The position numbers were made by a program, and so were the translations under genes. Under the pieces are notes generated by a model, which made no database searches, was not told the origin of the DNA, and saw nothing but the letters and a program-made list of their open reading frames with translations. From Chloroflexota bacterium (lineage in GTDB: Bacteria > Chloroflexota > Anaerolineae > Anaerolineales > UBA4823), in assembly GCA_029782365.1 (NCBI GenBank), contig JAKOUW010000076.1, forward strand, positions 62,001 to 126,000: 64,000 nt of DNA, given 5' to 3'. This document shows, piece by piece, positions 34,980 to 43,376 of this stretch; within the stretch, counting starts at the first letter, position 1; every line of letters starts with the position of its first letter.

Positions 34980-36112
34980 GATTTCACCTCTTTACTCAGT
35001 TCTACCGCTTCAACTGCAAAGTCGATCGCAGCGGGGCACCAGGAAATGCACCGGCCGCAGCCTACGCAGCCTGACACGCCGTACTGTTTCCACCAGCTCG
35101 CCAGCTTGTGAGTGATCCACTGGCGATAGCGCGACCGTACCAGAGGGCGCGAGTTTCCTCCGAACACGTAGGAATACTCCATGTTGAAACAAGAGTCCCA
35201 AACACGTTCACGGCTGGCACGCTGTCCTGCCAGATCATTCACTTCACGCGTATCCCAACAGAAGCAGGTTGGGCAAACCTGCGTGCAGTTAGCACAACTC
35301 AGGCAGCGCTTGGCGATATGGTCATAGCGGGGATTTTCCATGTCGTTGAGTAAAATATCCGGCAGTTGGCGGTAATTGGGGATACTGCGGCCCATGGACT
35401 GCCGGGCGCGTTCCAGACCATTGCGAGCCTGGTTGAGCAAGAAAGCAGCCGCCGGGTGCCAATCCTGGTTGGCAAGCGCCATACGGCCGGCTTCCGAGCC
35501 AACCTTGACCAGGAAGTCATCATCCAATTCTGTCAGGCACAAATCATACCCAGATTCTGCTTCGGGACCTGTTTCCATCGATGTACAAAAACAGGTGCCG
35601 CAGGGATGCAGGCAGTTCACCGCGATGATGAATGCTCCCTGGCGCCGCGCACGGTAAAAGGGATCCTTCAAATCCTCGCGCAAGAATACTTTGTCCTGCA
35701 CCTGGATGGCGGCCAGCTCACACGGCCTAACGCCCACCAGCGCAAAGAGCGGGTATTTTGTTTTTGGCTCGTCAATTACCCAACGCCTGGAATTTTCCGG
35801 ATCTCGCTTGAAGGCAATCATCTCGGCCCGCGGTGGAAAAAAATACTGCTTCCAGGATTGAGCGCCCGGGGTGACATCAAAATAATTCGTATGCCCGGCA
35901 TATACCAGGCGGTATTTCCCGGCATCTTGATCGCTGGTATAGCCTTTCGGCAGGTCAGCCAACCCTTGAATTGGCTCATAAACGATGGCCTCGTCCTTAA
36001 CTTGAGGCCCGACCGTTTCATAGCCCAGGCCGCGCAAGCCTTCCAATAAGTTGTCAAATTCCGCTTTAGGCAATGCAACTGTCGCGCCAACAGAAAGAGA
36101 AATTTCAGGCAT
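34976..36112 (-). CDS. hydB: Group 3b hydrogenase, beta (4Fe-4S) subunit
   Basis: A 378-residue iron-sulfur subunit of the sulfhydrogenase HydB family. Two ferredoxin-type cluster motifs lie in the C-terminal half: CLSCANCTQVCPTCFCW and CVGCGRCISWCP. A further Cys group (CLHPCGTCFC) is central. It links the flavin subunit to the small subunit. Its ATG overlaps the last codons of the cyclic-nucleotide-binding gene by 8 bp, so the regulator gene and hydBGDA form one tightly packed operon. Confidence 0.9.
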   Translation of the reverse strand: MPEISLSVGATVALPKAEFDNLLEGLRGLGYETVGPQVKDEAIVYEPIQGLADLPKGYTSDQDAGKYRLVYAGHTNYFDVTPGAQSWKQYFFPPRAEMIAFKRDPENSRRWVIDEPKTKYPLFALVGVRPCELAAIQVQDKVFLREDLKDPFYRARRQGAFIIAVNCLHPCGTCFCTSMETGPEAESGYDLCLTELDDDFLVKVGSEAGRMALANQDWHPAAAFLLNQARNGLERARQSMGRSIPNYRQLPDILLNDMENPRYDHIAKRCLSCANCTQVCPTCFCWDTREVNDLAGQRASRERVWDSCFNMEYSYVFGGNSRPLVRSRYRQWITHKLASWWKQYGVSGCVGCGRCISWCPAAIDFAVEAVELSKEVKS

Positions 36113-36599
36113 TGCTCACCTCGTTTCCGCCAGGATGCGCAAACATGTCCAGCATTTGCAGCCGGGTGGTTAAGAGCCGACTGGCGACAACGTTGGTCAT
36201 GCGCTTCATCACAACATAGCCCAGGTCGTGATCCTCACTGCACATTTTGAGCAGTTTCAAGGCATCTATCTTCACCAGCATACTGGGCAAGACAGCCCTG
36301 GCAGAAGCTGTCCGCTGTCGGACTACGGGGGTCACGCTCGACCATCCGACAACATCCAGGGGCTCGGCTGTGTAAATACGCATGCGCCCTTTGCCCGGGA
36401 CATACATTTCGATGGCTACCCGTCCTTCTAAGACGATGTACAAATGGGCTTCGCGGTCACCTTCGCGGAATAATTCCTGCCCGGCTTCATAAGATACCAG
36501 CCCAGAAATGCTGGCCAGCTTATCAAACAAATCTGGCGTGAGTTCTTGAAACCAGGGGATTGTTTGCAGCGCGCTGATCAGTTCCTGTTGTTCATTCAT
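36105..36599 (-). CDS. Cyclic nucleotide-binding domain protein
   Basis: About 164 residues made of one CRP-type sensory domain, with GQELFREGDREAHLYIVLEG and the following beta-roll, then a helix (DALKLLKMCSEDHDLGYVVM) and a short tail. The DNA-binding helix-turn-helix of CRP/FNR is missing, so it is probably not a transcription factor by itself. It could sense a nucleotide or tune the hydrogenase. The second ATG (36599) is preferred because GGAGG lies six bases upstream; the first ATG at 36605 touches the ribosome site. It is the first gene of the hydBGDA operon. Confidence 0.8.
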   Translation of the reverse strand: MNEQQELISALQTIPWFQELTPDLFDKLASISGLVSYEAGQELFREGDREAHLYIVLEGRVAIEMYVPGKGRMRIYTAEPLDVVGWSSVTPVVRQRTASARAVLPSMLVKIDALKLLKMCSEDHDLGYVVMKRMTNVVASRLLTTRLQMLDMFAHPGGNEVSNA

Positions 36600-36658
36600 T
36601 GTCATCCTCCTTACGGAAAGTGAGAATTTGCAGAATCACATTGATTCAGTTTATTTGT

Positions 36659-36702
36659 ACTATAATTCACAAAAATTGTAATGTGCATTTGATCATGATT
36701 CA
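36659..36702 (-). promoter_or_regulatory. Hydrogenase operon promoter with CRP/FNR-like site
   Basis: Minus-strand TATAGT at 36664-36659 has a weak -35 TGCACA 17 bp upstream. A CRP/FNR-like dyad, TTGATCATGATTCA (36689-36702 as read on +), is centred about 43 bp before the predicted start. That is close to the class II activator position. The second half-site deviates from ATCAA. Confidence 0.35.
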
Positions 36703-36755
36703 CCCGGCAAATCGTCACATTTCTATGACAATTCGACACCAAAATCGATCAATGC

Positions 36756-36785
36756 TTGATTTATTCATAGAAAGCCCGCTATAAT
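36756..36785 (+). promoter_or_regulatory. Promoter of the DUF1906/BNR gene
   Basis: TTGATT at 36756-36761, an 18-bp spacer and TATAAT at 36780-36785; the ATG is 34 bp further on. Confidence 0.6.
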
Positions 36786-36819
36786 GACTATATAAACTAT
36801 CCGAATTTGGAAGGCTAGA

Positions 36820-39312
36820 ATGTTCTCAAAGGCTGTATGGCGTTGTTTCCTGATCATCGCTTTATTGGTTTATCCAGCAATTGGTTATTCCGTGGATGGG
36901 TCGCGGCTCTCTGCCCTGGCAGCGCCTACTGACCCGATAATTCTGCCTGTGCCAGCGTTAACCCCACCCACCATCGATCTGTGCAATTCGTATTGGTATA
37001 CGTTGGCCAATGCATATCAGACTTATCCGGCATACCTGACGCAAAATGCCGCCACGGTTACTCAGTCCAGCAACAGTGGAGAGTGGCGCCCCAATCTGGC
37101 AGCCAGCGCTTTCTATAAAGTAGAAGTGTACATCCCGGCGCATGCCCCAATCGTCTGGAACTGCACTTCCCAAAAGACGATCAACCAAGACACGAGCACG
37201 GCGCGCTACACCGTGCTCAGCAGCAGCCAACCGGTAACCATCACGGTCGATCAGGCAGCGAATGCTGGACTATGGGTAAATTTGGGCACGTATTATTTTA
37301 CGGCGGGGACAAGCGGCGCAGTCCAGCTCACCGATCTGACCAGCGGCCCCGCCTTTGTCAAAACTGTCTCCTTCAGCGCGGCGCGTTTCACGCCTGCTCC
37401 CACCGCCTCCCGCCTGATCCTGCCGGTTCTGGCGAGCAACTTCTATGAAAGCTCGGGCATTTCGCTGACCTCTCTGCAACTTGCGGGGCGGGGGAACCAG
37501 ATTCGCACCCGCTTCGACGCTTTTGAGCCGATTGTATATACATTAAATGGACACAATTCAAATTCAACGCCTGCCCAGGTCGATGTTTCCTGGTCGTTAG
37601 CTGGGCCGTGCGGGAGCGGCTCCCTTGGAAAATCCGCGGTGCAGTTGGGTTCTGGCAGTTGGACTCAGACCCTGACCACCACCATCCCAGCCTGCACAGG
37701 CGTGTACACCGTGACAGCCCAGGTCTTGGACAGAGGGGCGGTCAGCAGCACGCTGAATGCCAAAAGCCAAGTTTTCCAGGTGGATGCGGGAGGGAAGGTT
37801 CAAATTTTTGCCGATCATTTATTTGATATGTGCAATTTGCCCTCGATTGGCGACATGCAGCAGTGGTGGAAAAGCAGCCCGTATAAAGGCGTTGGTGTGT
37901 ACATCGGAGGTTCGGCGTTTGCCAGGGGATGTAATTTCGTCAGTTCCATCACCCGCACCTGGGTGAAAGAGGTGCAAAAAGCCGGTTGGACATTCTTGCC
38001 AATTTGGGTTGGCCCGCAAGCTCCGTGCTTCACGAGGGATATACCAAAAATGAGCGCGGATCCTGCAACAGCCAATTTACAAGGCCGCCAGGAAGCGCAG
38101 GCAGCCTTCACCAAGCTCTTCAATTTAGGGTTGACAGAAGCGATCACGCTAACCAGTATCATTTATTATGATGTGGAAGCATTTCCATCTTCTGACCTAA
38201 CTTGCTCCGCAACCGTGTCGAAATTTATCGATGGCTGGACCGAAGAACTTCACCTCTTGAAAATGAAAGCGGGAGCTTACTCAGTTCCTTCTACAGCCAA
38301 CTATGGCAATTGGGCCACGCTAACCAATGCGCCAGATGCTGTATGGATGGCGACCTATATCCAGGCCAGCTTCACTCCAACGATCACTGTTTCCGACATT
38401 CCCATTTTGAGCGGATCCTTATGGACGAACCACCAGCGCGTATTTCAATATGCCGGCGGGCATAATGAGACCTGGGGCGGCGTAAAACTTAATATTGACT
38501 CGAATGTCGCGGATGCGCCGCTGCTGGTTTCCTTGTGGCCGACTGCTACGAAAGATATCCTGCCTGGCGCAGGACAATCCGAAACCCCGGTAATCAGCTA
38601 CGGTCACATTTCCGAATTTCAGCAGGTTGACAGCCAGCAGGGTTGGGTGATGGTGGATGGAAGAATGATATGGACGGTCGATAATGGCCAAAGCTGGCAG
38701 GAGCGAGCTCTTCCGCCTGCTTTACGAGCCGGCCTGCAATTCGAGAAGGCTTTTTATCTCCCCAGCGGAGAAGGCTGGATTTTAGCCCGCAGCCAGACAG
38801 GCCTGGTTCTGTTACATACCAAAAATAATTTGGATTGGGAAATCACCACACTCCCAGACACTGATATTGCTTCACCCCAATTGCTCTCATTTGACCAGCA
38901 GGGAAATGGCCTGATCACTTTCCGGCAGGCAGGCCTGGTCAACCAGGCGCAAGAATTGGCGCTGTCAACCGGTAACCTGGGCGCAACCTGGCAAGAAAAC
39001 CTGCAGGCTGCCCCCACTTTGCAAGCCAGCGGCGCGCGTGGCCCGGCCTGGTTGTTGGATTTTGGCGGCGGGCAAACCTGGGAGGCATTCCTGGGAATCC
39101 CGATCCCGGCAAACCTGGTGAACCCAAAAGTGATGAATCTGCCGGACGGTGCAGTCTCGGTATCCTTGATTTCACGCAGCCAGGCCTGGGCCAGCACCTT
39201 TCAAGGACAGTGTTTTGGCACCAAAGGGCAGACTGGCTTTTATTGCACGGTGCAAACCGCGTTGTGGGCTACCACAGATGGCGGCCAGACATGGCGCTTA
39301 CTGGTTAAGTGA
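36820..39312 (+). CDS. Secreted DUF1906 glycoside-hydrolase-like protein with BNR repeats
   Basis: An 830-residue exported protein. A signal peptide spans about residues 1-25 (basic start, hydrophobic ALLVYPAIGYSV). A beta-rich N-terminal part of about 300 residues follows. From about 325 to 555 a DUF1906-like TIM-barrel domain includes YKGVGVYIGG, WTFLPIWVG and YYDVEAFP, the last carrying acidic residues in the place of a glycosidase site. The C-terminal 250 residues contain BNR/sialidase-type motifs (VDNGQSWQ, TDGGQTWR) and probably form a beta-propeller. The Rv2525c-like DUF1906 family is thought to act on peptidoglycan or surface glycans. The substrate is unknown. It has its own promoter and GGAAGG ribosome site. 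Confidence 0.75.
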   Translation: MFSKAVWRCFLIIALLVYPAIGYSVDGSRLSALAAPTDPIILPVPALTPPTIDLCNSYWYTLANAYQTYPAYLTQNAATVTQSSNSGEWRPNLAASAFYKVEVYIPAHAPIVWNCTSQKTINQDTSTARYTVLSSSQPVTITVDQAANAGLWVNLGTYYFTAGTSGAVQLTDLTSGPAFVKTVSFSAARFTPAPTASRLILPVLASNFYESSGISLTSLQLAGRGNQIRTRFDAFEPIVYTLNGHNSNSTPAQVDVSWSLAGPCGSGSLGKSAVQLGSGSWTQTLTTTIPACTGVYTVTAQVLDRGAVSSTLNAKSQVFQVDAGGKVQIFADHLFDMCNLPSIGDMQQWWKSSPYKGVGVYIGGSAFARGCNFVSSITRTWVKEVQKAGWTFLPIWVGPQAPCFTRDIPKMSADPATANLQGRQEAQAAFTKLFNLGLTEAITLTSIIYYDVEAFPSSDLTCSATVSKFIDGWTEELHLLKMKAGAYSVPSTANYGNWATLTNAPDAVWMATYIQASFTPTITVSDIPILSGSLWTNHQRVFQYAGGHNETWGGVKLNIDSNVADAPLLVSLWPTATKDILPGAGQSETPVISYGHISEFQQVDSQQGWVMVDGRMIWTVDNGQSWQERALPPALRAGLQFEKAFYLPSGEGWILARSQTGLVLLHTKNNLDWEITTLPDTDIASPQLLSFDQQGNGLITFRQAGLVNQAQELALSTGNLGATWQENLQAAPTLQASGARGPAWLLDFGGGQTWEAFLGIPIPANLVNPKVMNLPDGAVSVSLISRSQAWASTFQGQCFGTKGQTGFYCTVQTALWATTDGGQTWRLLVK

Positions 39313-39316
39313 TGAA

Positions 39317-40291
39317 TTAAGAATAAACCTGTGGGTTAACACAATGCGGTAAGCGCTCGCCAGCCAGGCCGGCCAACAGGTTAGCGCAGGCCAGTTCAGC
39401 CATCCGTCGGCGTGTGCGGCGGGTAGCTGAGCCGATGTGCGGCACAATTAAGCAGTTCGGCAGGTTGTATAAAACATGGCCTGCTGGTAACGGCTCTGGG
39501 TCAGTGACATCCAGGGCAGCGCCGCGGATTCTTCCCTCTTGCAAGGCTTCGGCCAAAGCATTGGTGTCAACCACCGAACCGCGGGAGGTGTTAATCAGAA
39601 TTGCGGATGGCTTCATCTGCCTCAGCGTCGCCTGGTTGATCAGGCCGCGCGTCTGCTGATCCAAGGGGACGTGCAGGCTGATAAAATCGCTCTTTGCCAA
39701 CAATTCGGTCAGATCAACGCGCTGCCAACCTGGTATTTGGACCTCATTCAGGCTGGTATAAATGATTTGCATTCCAAAAACCGAGGCTCGCTGGGCGACA
39801 GCCTGGCCTATCTTTCCCATACCGATAATGCCCAGGGTTGCTCCGTGCAAATCTTCACCAAGCCATCCGGTAGGCGACCAGGTCTTCCACAGCCCGGCGC
39901 GTGCATCCTGGTTGGCCTGGGTCAAATTGCGGGCCGCTGAAAGCAGCAATGCCAGCGTCAGATCGGCGGTAGCTTCTGTCAACACGCCAGGGGTATTTCC
40001 CACCGGGATACCTCGCCGGGTGCAGGCGGGTACATCGATATTGTCGTATCCAACGGCCATATTGCTTACCACTCGCAAGCGCGGCGCACGCTGCAGGAGC
40101 TCTTCGGTTACCTTGACGGTGAGCAAACAATAAAGACCCTCTGCTTCTATCAATAAATCCGATAGGATTGGCGCCAAAAAAGTGGCGTCTTCAGGTCCAC
40201 ATACCAGGTGGATTTTTCCATTCAAGGACATGGTCCATTCGGCGGGCAGTGTATGGGTCATCAAAACCAGAGGAAGCGAGGGTTGGCTCAT
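39317..40291 (-). CDS. D-isomer-specific 2-hydroxyacid dehydrogenase
   Basis: A 324-residue NAD(P)-dependent oxidoreductase. The nucleotide-binding loop is GIIGMGKIG near residue 155. Catalytic Arg is in NTSRGSVVD, Glu in DPEPLP and His in VPHIGSAT. The pattern is closest to glyoxylate/hydroxypyruvate reductases, but phosphoglycerate or other 2-oxoacid substrates are possible. It lies 55 bp downstream of nadB on the same strand and may be cotranscribed. It is convergent with the secreted DUF1906 gene, with only 4 bp between stops. Confidence 0.88.
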   Translation of the reverse strand: MSQPSLPLVLMTHTLPAEWTMSLNGKIHLVCGPEDATFLAPILSDLLIEAEGLYCLLTVKVTEELLQRAPRLRVVSNMAVGYDNIDVPACTRRGIPVGNTPGVLTEATADLTLALLLSAARNLTQANQDARAGLWKTWSPTGWLGEDLHGATLGIIGMGKIGQAVAQRASVFGMQIIYTSLNEVQIPGWQRVDLTELLAKSDFISLHVPLDQQTRGLINQATLRQMKPSAILINTSRGSVVDTNALAEALQEGRIRGAALDVTDPEPLPAGHVLYNLPNCLIVPHIGSATRRTRRRMAELACANLLAGLAGERLPHCVNPQVYS

Positions 40292-40346
40292 ATTATGTTC
40301 CTTAAAAAGCGGTTAAGGTTAGTTCCGTTGGTTTGTTCCAGTACCT

Positions 40347-41981
40347 TTATCCCAACCCTCCGCACAAGCGGACAGCCTCTTCGGTTGGAGGGCGTGCGGT
40401 GTCTTCAAAAAGCTGGCGGGCATCCTCACGGAAATGGCTGCCGCGGCTGGTGCGATTGCGCTGAGCGAACATAGCGATTGCCAGGGCGCACTGCGCTGCA
40501 TTGCGCAGGCCGAGCAAGCTGTCGCTCAAGCGAGTTTTTCGGTAGAAATCTTCGATATCCAGCCACAAGTGACGCAGCTCACGCACAGCCCGATTAAGGC
40601 GGTATTCGCTGCGCACCAAACCCACATAGTGCCACATCAAGTTGCGGATAGTTTCCAGATCCCCGGCGATCAGGGTAGGATCAGTTTCATAGACCAGACC
40701 ATGGTCATCCCAGGCCGGCACATCTTGTTCGGTCAAGACTGCTTGACCTGGCAGGCTGCGAATATCCTGGGCGGCGCGTGCACCCCATACCAATCCTTCG
40801 AGAAGCGAGGTGCTCGCCAGGCGATTCGCGCCATGGACGCCGGTGCATGACACCTCGCCGGCAGCATATAATCCGGGCATATTGGTGCGGCCCCACAGGT
40901 CTACCAACACACCTCCGCAGAAGTAATGAGCCGCCGGCACAACCGGAATGGGCTGTTGGGTGATGTCGATATTATATTTCATGCAGGTGGAGTAGATTTG
41001 TGGAAAGCGCTCGCGCAAGTAGACTGCCGGGCGCCGGCTGGCTATATCCAATAACACAAATGGATAATTGTGTTCGAGCATTTCCCAGTAAATGGAACGA
41101 GCCACAATATCGCGCGGGGCAAGGTCTTTCCATTCTGGAGCATAGCGCTGCATGAAGGGCTCGCCGCCCGGAGTGAGCAGTACGCCTCCTTCGCCGCGCA
41201 CAGCTTCGCTGATTAAAAATTTGGTCACTCCTGGGATGTTCAAAGCGGTAGGATGAAACTGTATATATTCCAGGTTGGCGACATGGGCGCCTGCCCGGTA
41301 GGCCATTGCCAACCCATCACCGCGCGCGCCATGTGGGTTGGTAGTGTTTAAAAAGATCTGGCCTAAACCACCGGTGGCAAGGATGGTTTGCTGCGCCAGG
41401 ATCGGCTCCACCTGGCGTGTTTCCTGGTCGAAAACATAAGCGCCGTGGCAGCTCGGAGCCTGGTAAATGGCAAGGGGATCTTTAGAATGATGCGGAAAAG
41501 TAATCAGGTCAACTACCGTTTTGCCGGTCAGGAGGTGGATGTTGGGTAGTTCTGCAATTTTCATCAAGAGAGACTGCATGATCGCCCGCCCGGTTGCATC
41601 GCCAACGTGCAAAATGCGCCGGCGAGAATGAGCGGCTTCTAAACCGAAGACAGGCTGACCTTTTTCTGAATGGTCAAATTCCAATCCGCAATCATCAATA
41701 ATCACTTCCTGGAGCAGGCGAGGACCTTCTTCAGCCAGGAGCCGGACGGCAGGCGGGTTCGAGAGGCCGGCACCAGCGGATATAATATCGTCAAAGAGTA
41801 TTGCGGGGTTATCATCGCTGCCGCGCCCGACGATCCCTCCCTGTGCATAACTCGAGTTTGATTCAACAGGCGCATCACTGCGGGTTAGCAGGATCACCTG
41901 CCGTTGTCGATCGCTTGCCAACCGAAGGGCGGCTGTCGCGCCAGCGATGCCGCAACCAATAATCAGCGTGTCTGTTTGCAT
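40347..41981 (-). CDS. nadB: L-aspartate oxidase
   Basis: Flavoenzyme of 544 residues that oxidises aspartate to iminoaspartate, the first step of de novo NAD synthesis. The FAD-binding motif GCGIAGATAALRL is at the N-terminus. The capping-domain signature HFCGGVLVDLWGRTNMPGLY, shared with succinate dehydrogenase flavoproteins, and EVSCTGVHGANRLASTSLLE are both present. A helical C-terminal domain follows. It lies 4 bp after nadA, with AGGATA before the ATG, so product channels straight from NadB to NadA. Confidence 0.94.
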   Translation of the reverse strand: MQTDTLIIGCGIAGATAALRLASDRQRQVILLTRSDAPVESNSSYAQGGIVGRGSDDNPAILFDDIISAGAGLSNPPAVRLLAEEGPRLLQEVIIDDCGLEFDHSEKGQPVFGLEAAHSRRRILHVGDATGRAIMQSLLMKIAELPNIHLLTGKTVVDLITFPHHSKDPLAIYQAPSCHGAYVFDQETRQVEPILAQQTILATGGLGQIFLNTTNPHGARGDGLAMAYRAGAHVANLEYIQFHPTALNIPGVTKFLISEAVRGEGGVLLTPGGEPFMQRYAPEWKDLAPRDIVARSIYWEMLEHNYPFVLLDIASRRPAVYLRERFPQIYSTCMKYNIDITQQPIPVVPAAHYFCGGVLVDLWGRTNMPGLYAAGEVSCTGVHGANRLASTSLLEGLVWGARAAQDIRSLPGQAVLTEQDVPAWDDHGLVYETDPTLIAGDLETIRNLMWHYVGLVRSEYRLNRAVRELRHLWLDIEDFYRKTRLSDSLLGLRNAAQCALAIAMFAQRNRTSRGSHFREDARQLFEDTARPPTEEAVRLCGGLG

Positions 41982-41985
41982 AGAA

Positions 41986-43026
41986 TTATCCTATAGCGAC
42001 CATTCGTTCAACCGACTGTGCCGCCCGTTGGATAATATCGTCTGGCAGATTGATTGCATAGCGGTTTAACTGCAAGGATTTAAGTGTATCTTCCAGTGTT
42101 ATCTGGTTCATATGCGGGCAGCGCACACTGCACAGGCGCAGCATTTCTTTCGCTGGCAGAGCGGCGGCGATATTATCTCCCATTGAGCACTCGGTGAGCA
42201 ATAAATATTGAGGCGCAGAACTCTTTTCGATAAATTTGATCATCTCAGAAGTGCTGCCAGACATATCCGATGCCATGGTGACTTCTGGGCTGCATTCAGG
42301 ATGAGCCAGGATCAGCACATCCGGGAATTGGGAGCGTATATTTTGGATATCTTTCACGGTGAATTTTTCATGCACTTCACAGCGTCCACGCCACCCGACC
42401 ATTTGGAAATCCAGCTCATCCGCTGCGGCCGGATTTGCCGGTCCGCTGATACTTGGGAAAATAATATGCTTTCCTGTCTCACGAGCCACATTGCGGGCCA
42501 GGTATTCATCTGGTAAGAAGATGACCGTCTGGCTGCCAAACGATTCGACAACCGCCACGGCATTGCCGGATGTGCAGCAGATATCAACTTCTGCCTTGAC
42601 ATCGGCATACGTATTGACGTAAGCGATAACAGGCACGCCCGGGTAGCGCTGTTTGAGCTGGCGGACGTCCTCCGCCGTAATGCTTTCAGCCAAAGAACAG
42701 CCTGCACGCATGGAAGGAATTAAAACTGTGCGGGAGGGATTGAGGATCTTGGCGGTTTCCGCCATGAATTTCACTCCGCAGAATACAATGATATCTTTGT
42801 CTGTTTTGGCAGCCATGCGGCTCAAATAAAGAGAATCCCCGGTGTAATCCGGGATGGTATGGTAAAGAGCCGGTTCCATGTAATTATGGCCAAGAATGAC
42901 GGCATTCTTCTCGATTTTCAAACGGTTAATTTCCTCAACCAGTTCGGCTTTTATTCGCAGCTCGACATCTGGGACGACTTTTGCGAGTTTATTCTTCATC
43001 GCCTGGTAGGTTGTTTCAATTGACAA
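41986..43026 (-). CDS. nadA: Quinolinate synthase
   Basis: Condenses iminoaspartate with dihydroxyacetone phosphate to quinolinate using a 4Fe-4S cluster. The 346-residue protein has the three cluster cysteines in AGCSLAES, DICCTSGNAV and CSVRCPHMNQ. A TTG start at 43026 is proposed: AAGGAGG lies six bases upstream and the next ATG (42999) has no ribosome site. The frame upstream runs through that ribosome site. First gene of the nadA-nadB unit; nadC is not in this window. Regulation is suggested by a palindrome at the promoter (43058-43070). Confidence 0.93.
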   Translation of the reverse strand: MSIETTYQAMKNKLAKVVPDVELRIKAELVEEINRLKIEKNAVILGHNYMEPALYHTIPDYTGDSLYLSRMAAKTDKDIIVFCGVKFMAETAKILNPSRTVLIPSMRAGCSLAESITAEDVRQLKQRYPGVPVIAYVNTYADVKAEVDICCTSGNAVAVVESFGSQTVIFLPDEYLARNVARETGKHIIFPSISGPANPAAADELDFQMVGWRGRCEVHEKFTVKDIQNIRSQFPDVLILAHPECSPEVTMASDMSGSTSEMIKFIEKSSAPQYLLLTECSMGDNIAAALPAKEMLRLCSVRCPHMNQITLEDTLKSLQLNRYAINLPDDIIQRAAQSVERMVAIG

Positions 43027-43057
43027 AAAGCACCTCCTTGAGGAGCTGAACACTTAT

Positions 43058-43103
43058 TGTAATAATTACACTAATTATACCGCGGTTAACGAGAATTGTC
43101 AAG
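43058..43103 (-). promoter_or_regulatory. nadA promoter with palindromic operator
   Basis: On the minus strand TTGACA (43103-43098), a 17-bp spacer and TATAAT (43079-43074) make a perfect consensus promoter. The predicted start near 43067 lies inside the 13-bp palindrome TGTAATAATTACA (43058-43070). A repressor bound there would block transcription, as expected for an NAD-responsive regulator. The regulator family is not identified. Confidence 0.75.
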
Positions 43104-43113
43104 CTACTATGGA

Positions 43114-43134
43114 ATTGAAACCGTAGGTTTCAAT
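43114..43134. repeat. Perfect inverted repeat in the nadA/kinase intergenic region
   Basis: ATTGAAACC-GTA-GGTTTCAAT is a 9-bp perfect inverted repeat lying 11 bp upstream of the nadA -35 box. It could be a second operator or a small hairpin. There is no T-tail and no further copies, so it is not a terminator or CRISPR unit. The rest of the 323-bp gap up to the kinase gene (a weak TATACT box near 43343) shows nothing clear. Confidence 0.6.
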
Positions 43135-43376
43135 CTCTGCTCAGATTTTAGATTAAGCCAATTGATAGGTTAAAGGCAGACAGTTTCCGCGGCGAGCAGG
43201 TCTTAGAAGGCAACTTTACTCACACGATTCGGTCTGGAACGAAAAAGGGTTTTTGCACTTCAGGTGAACTGCTGCAAATCAGCCAGTGGGAGTTAAAATA
43301 AATCTGAACAGCAAATTTAAACTTTCCGAACATTTTTCCGGTATACTGTGGAGTATCAACACCAGAGAAATGAACC

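Noticed and set aside
43114..43134. GTTTCAAT/ATTGAAAC ends resembling CRISPR repeat termini
   Set aside because: Only one palindrome is present, with no second copy, no regular spacing and no cas genes in the window.
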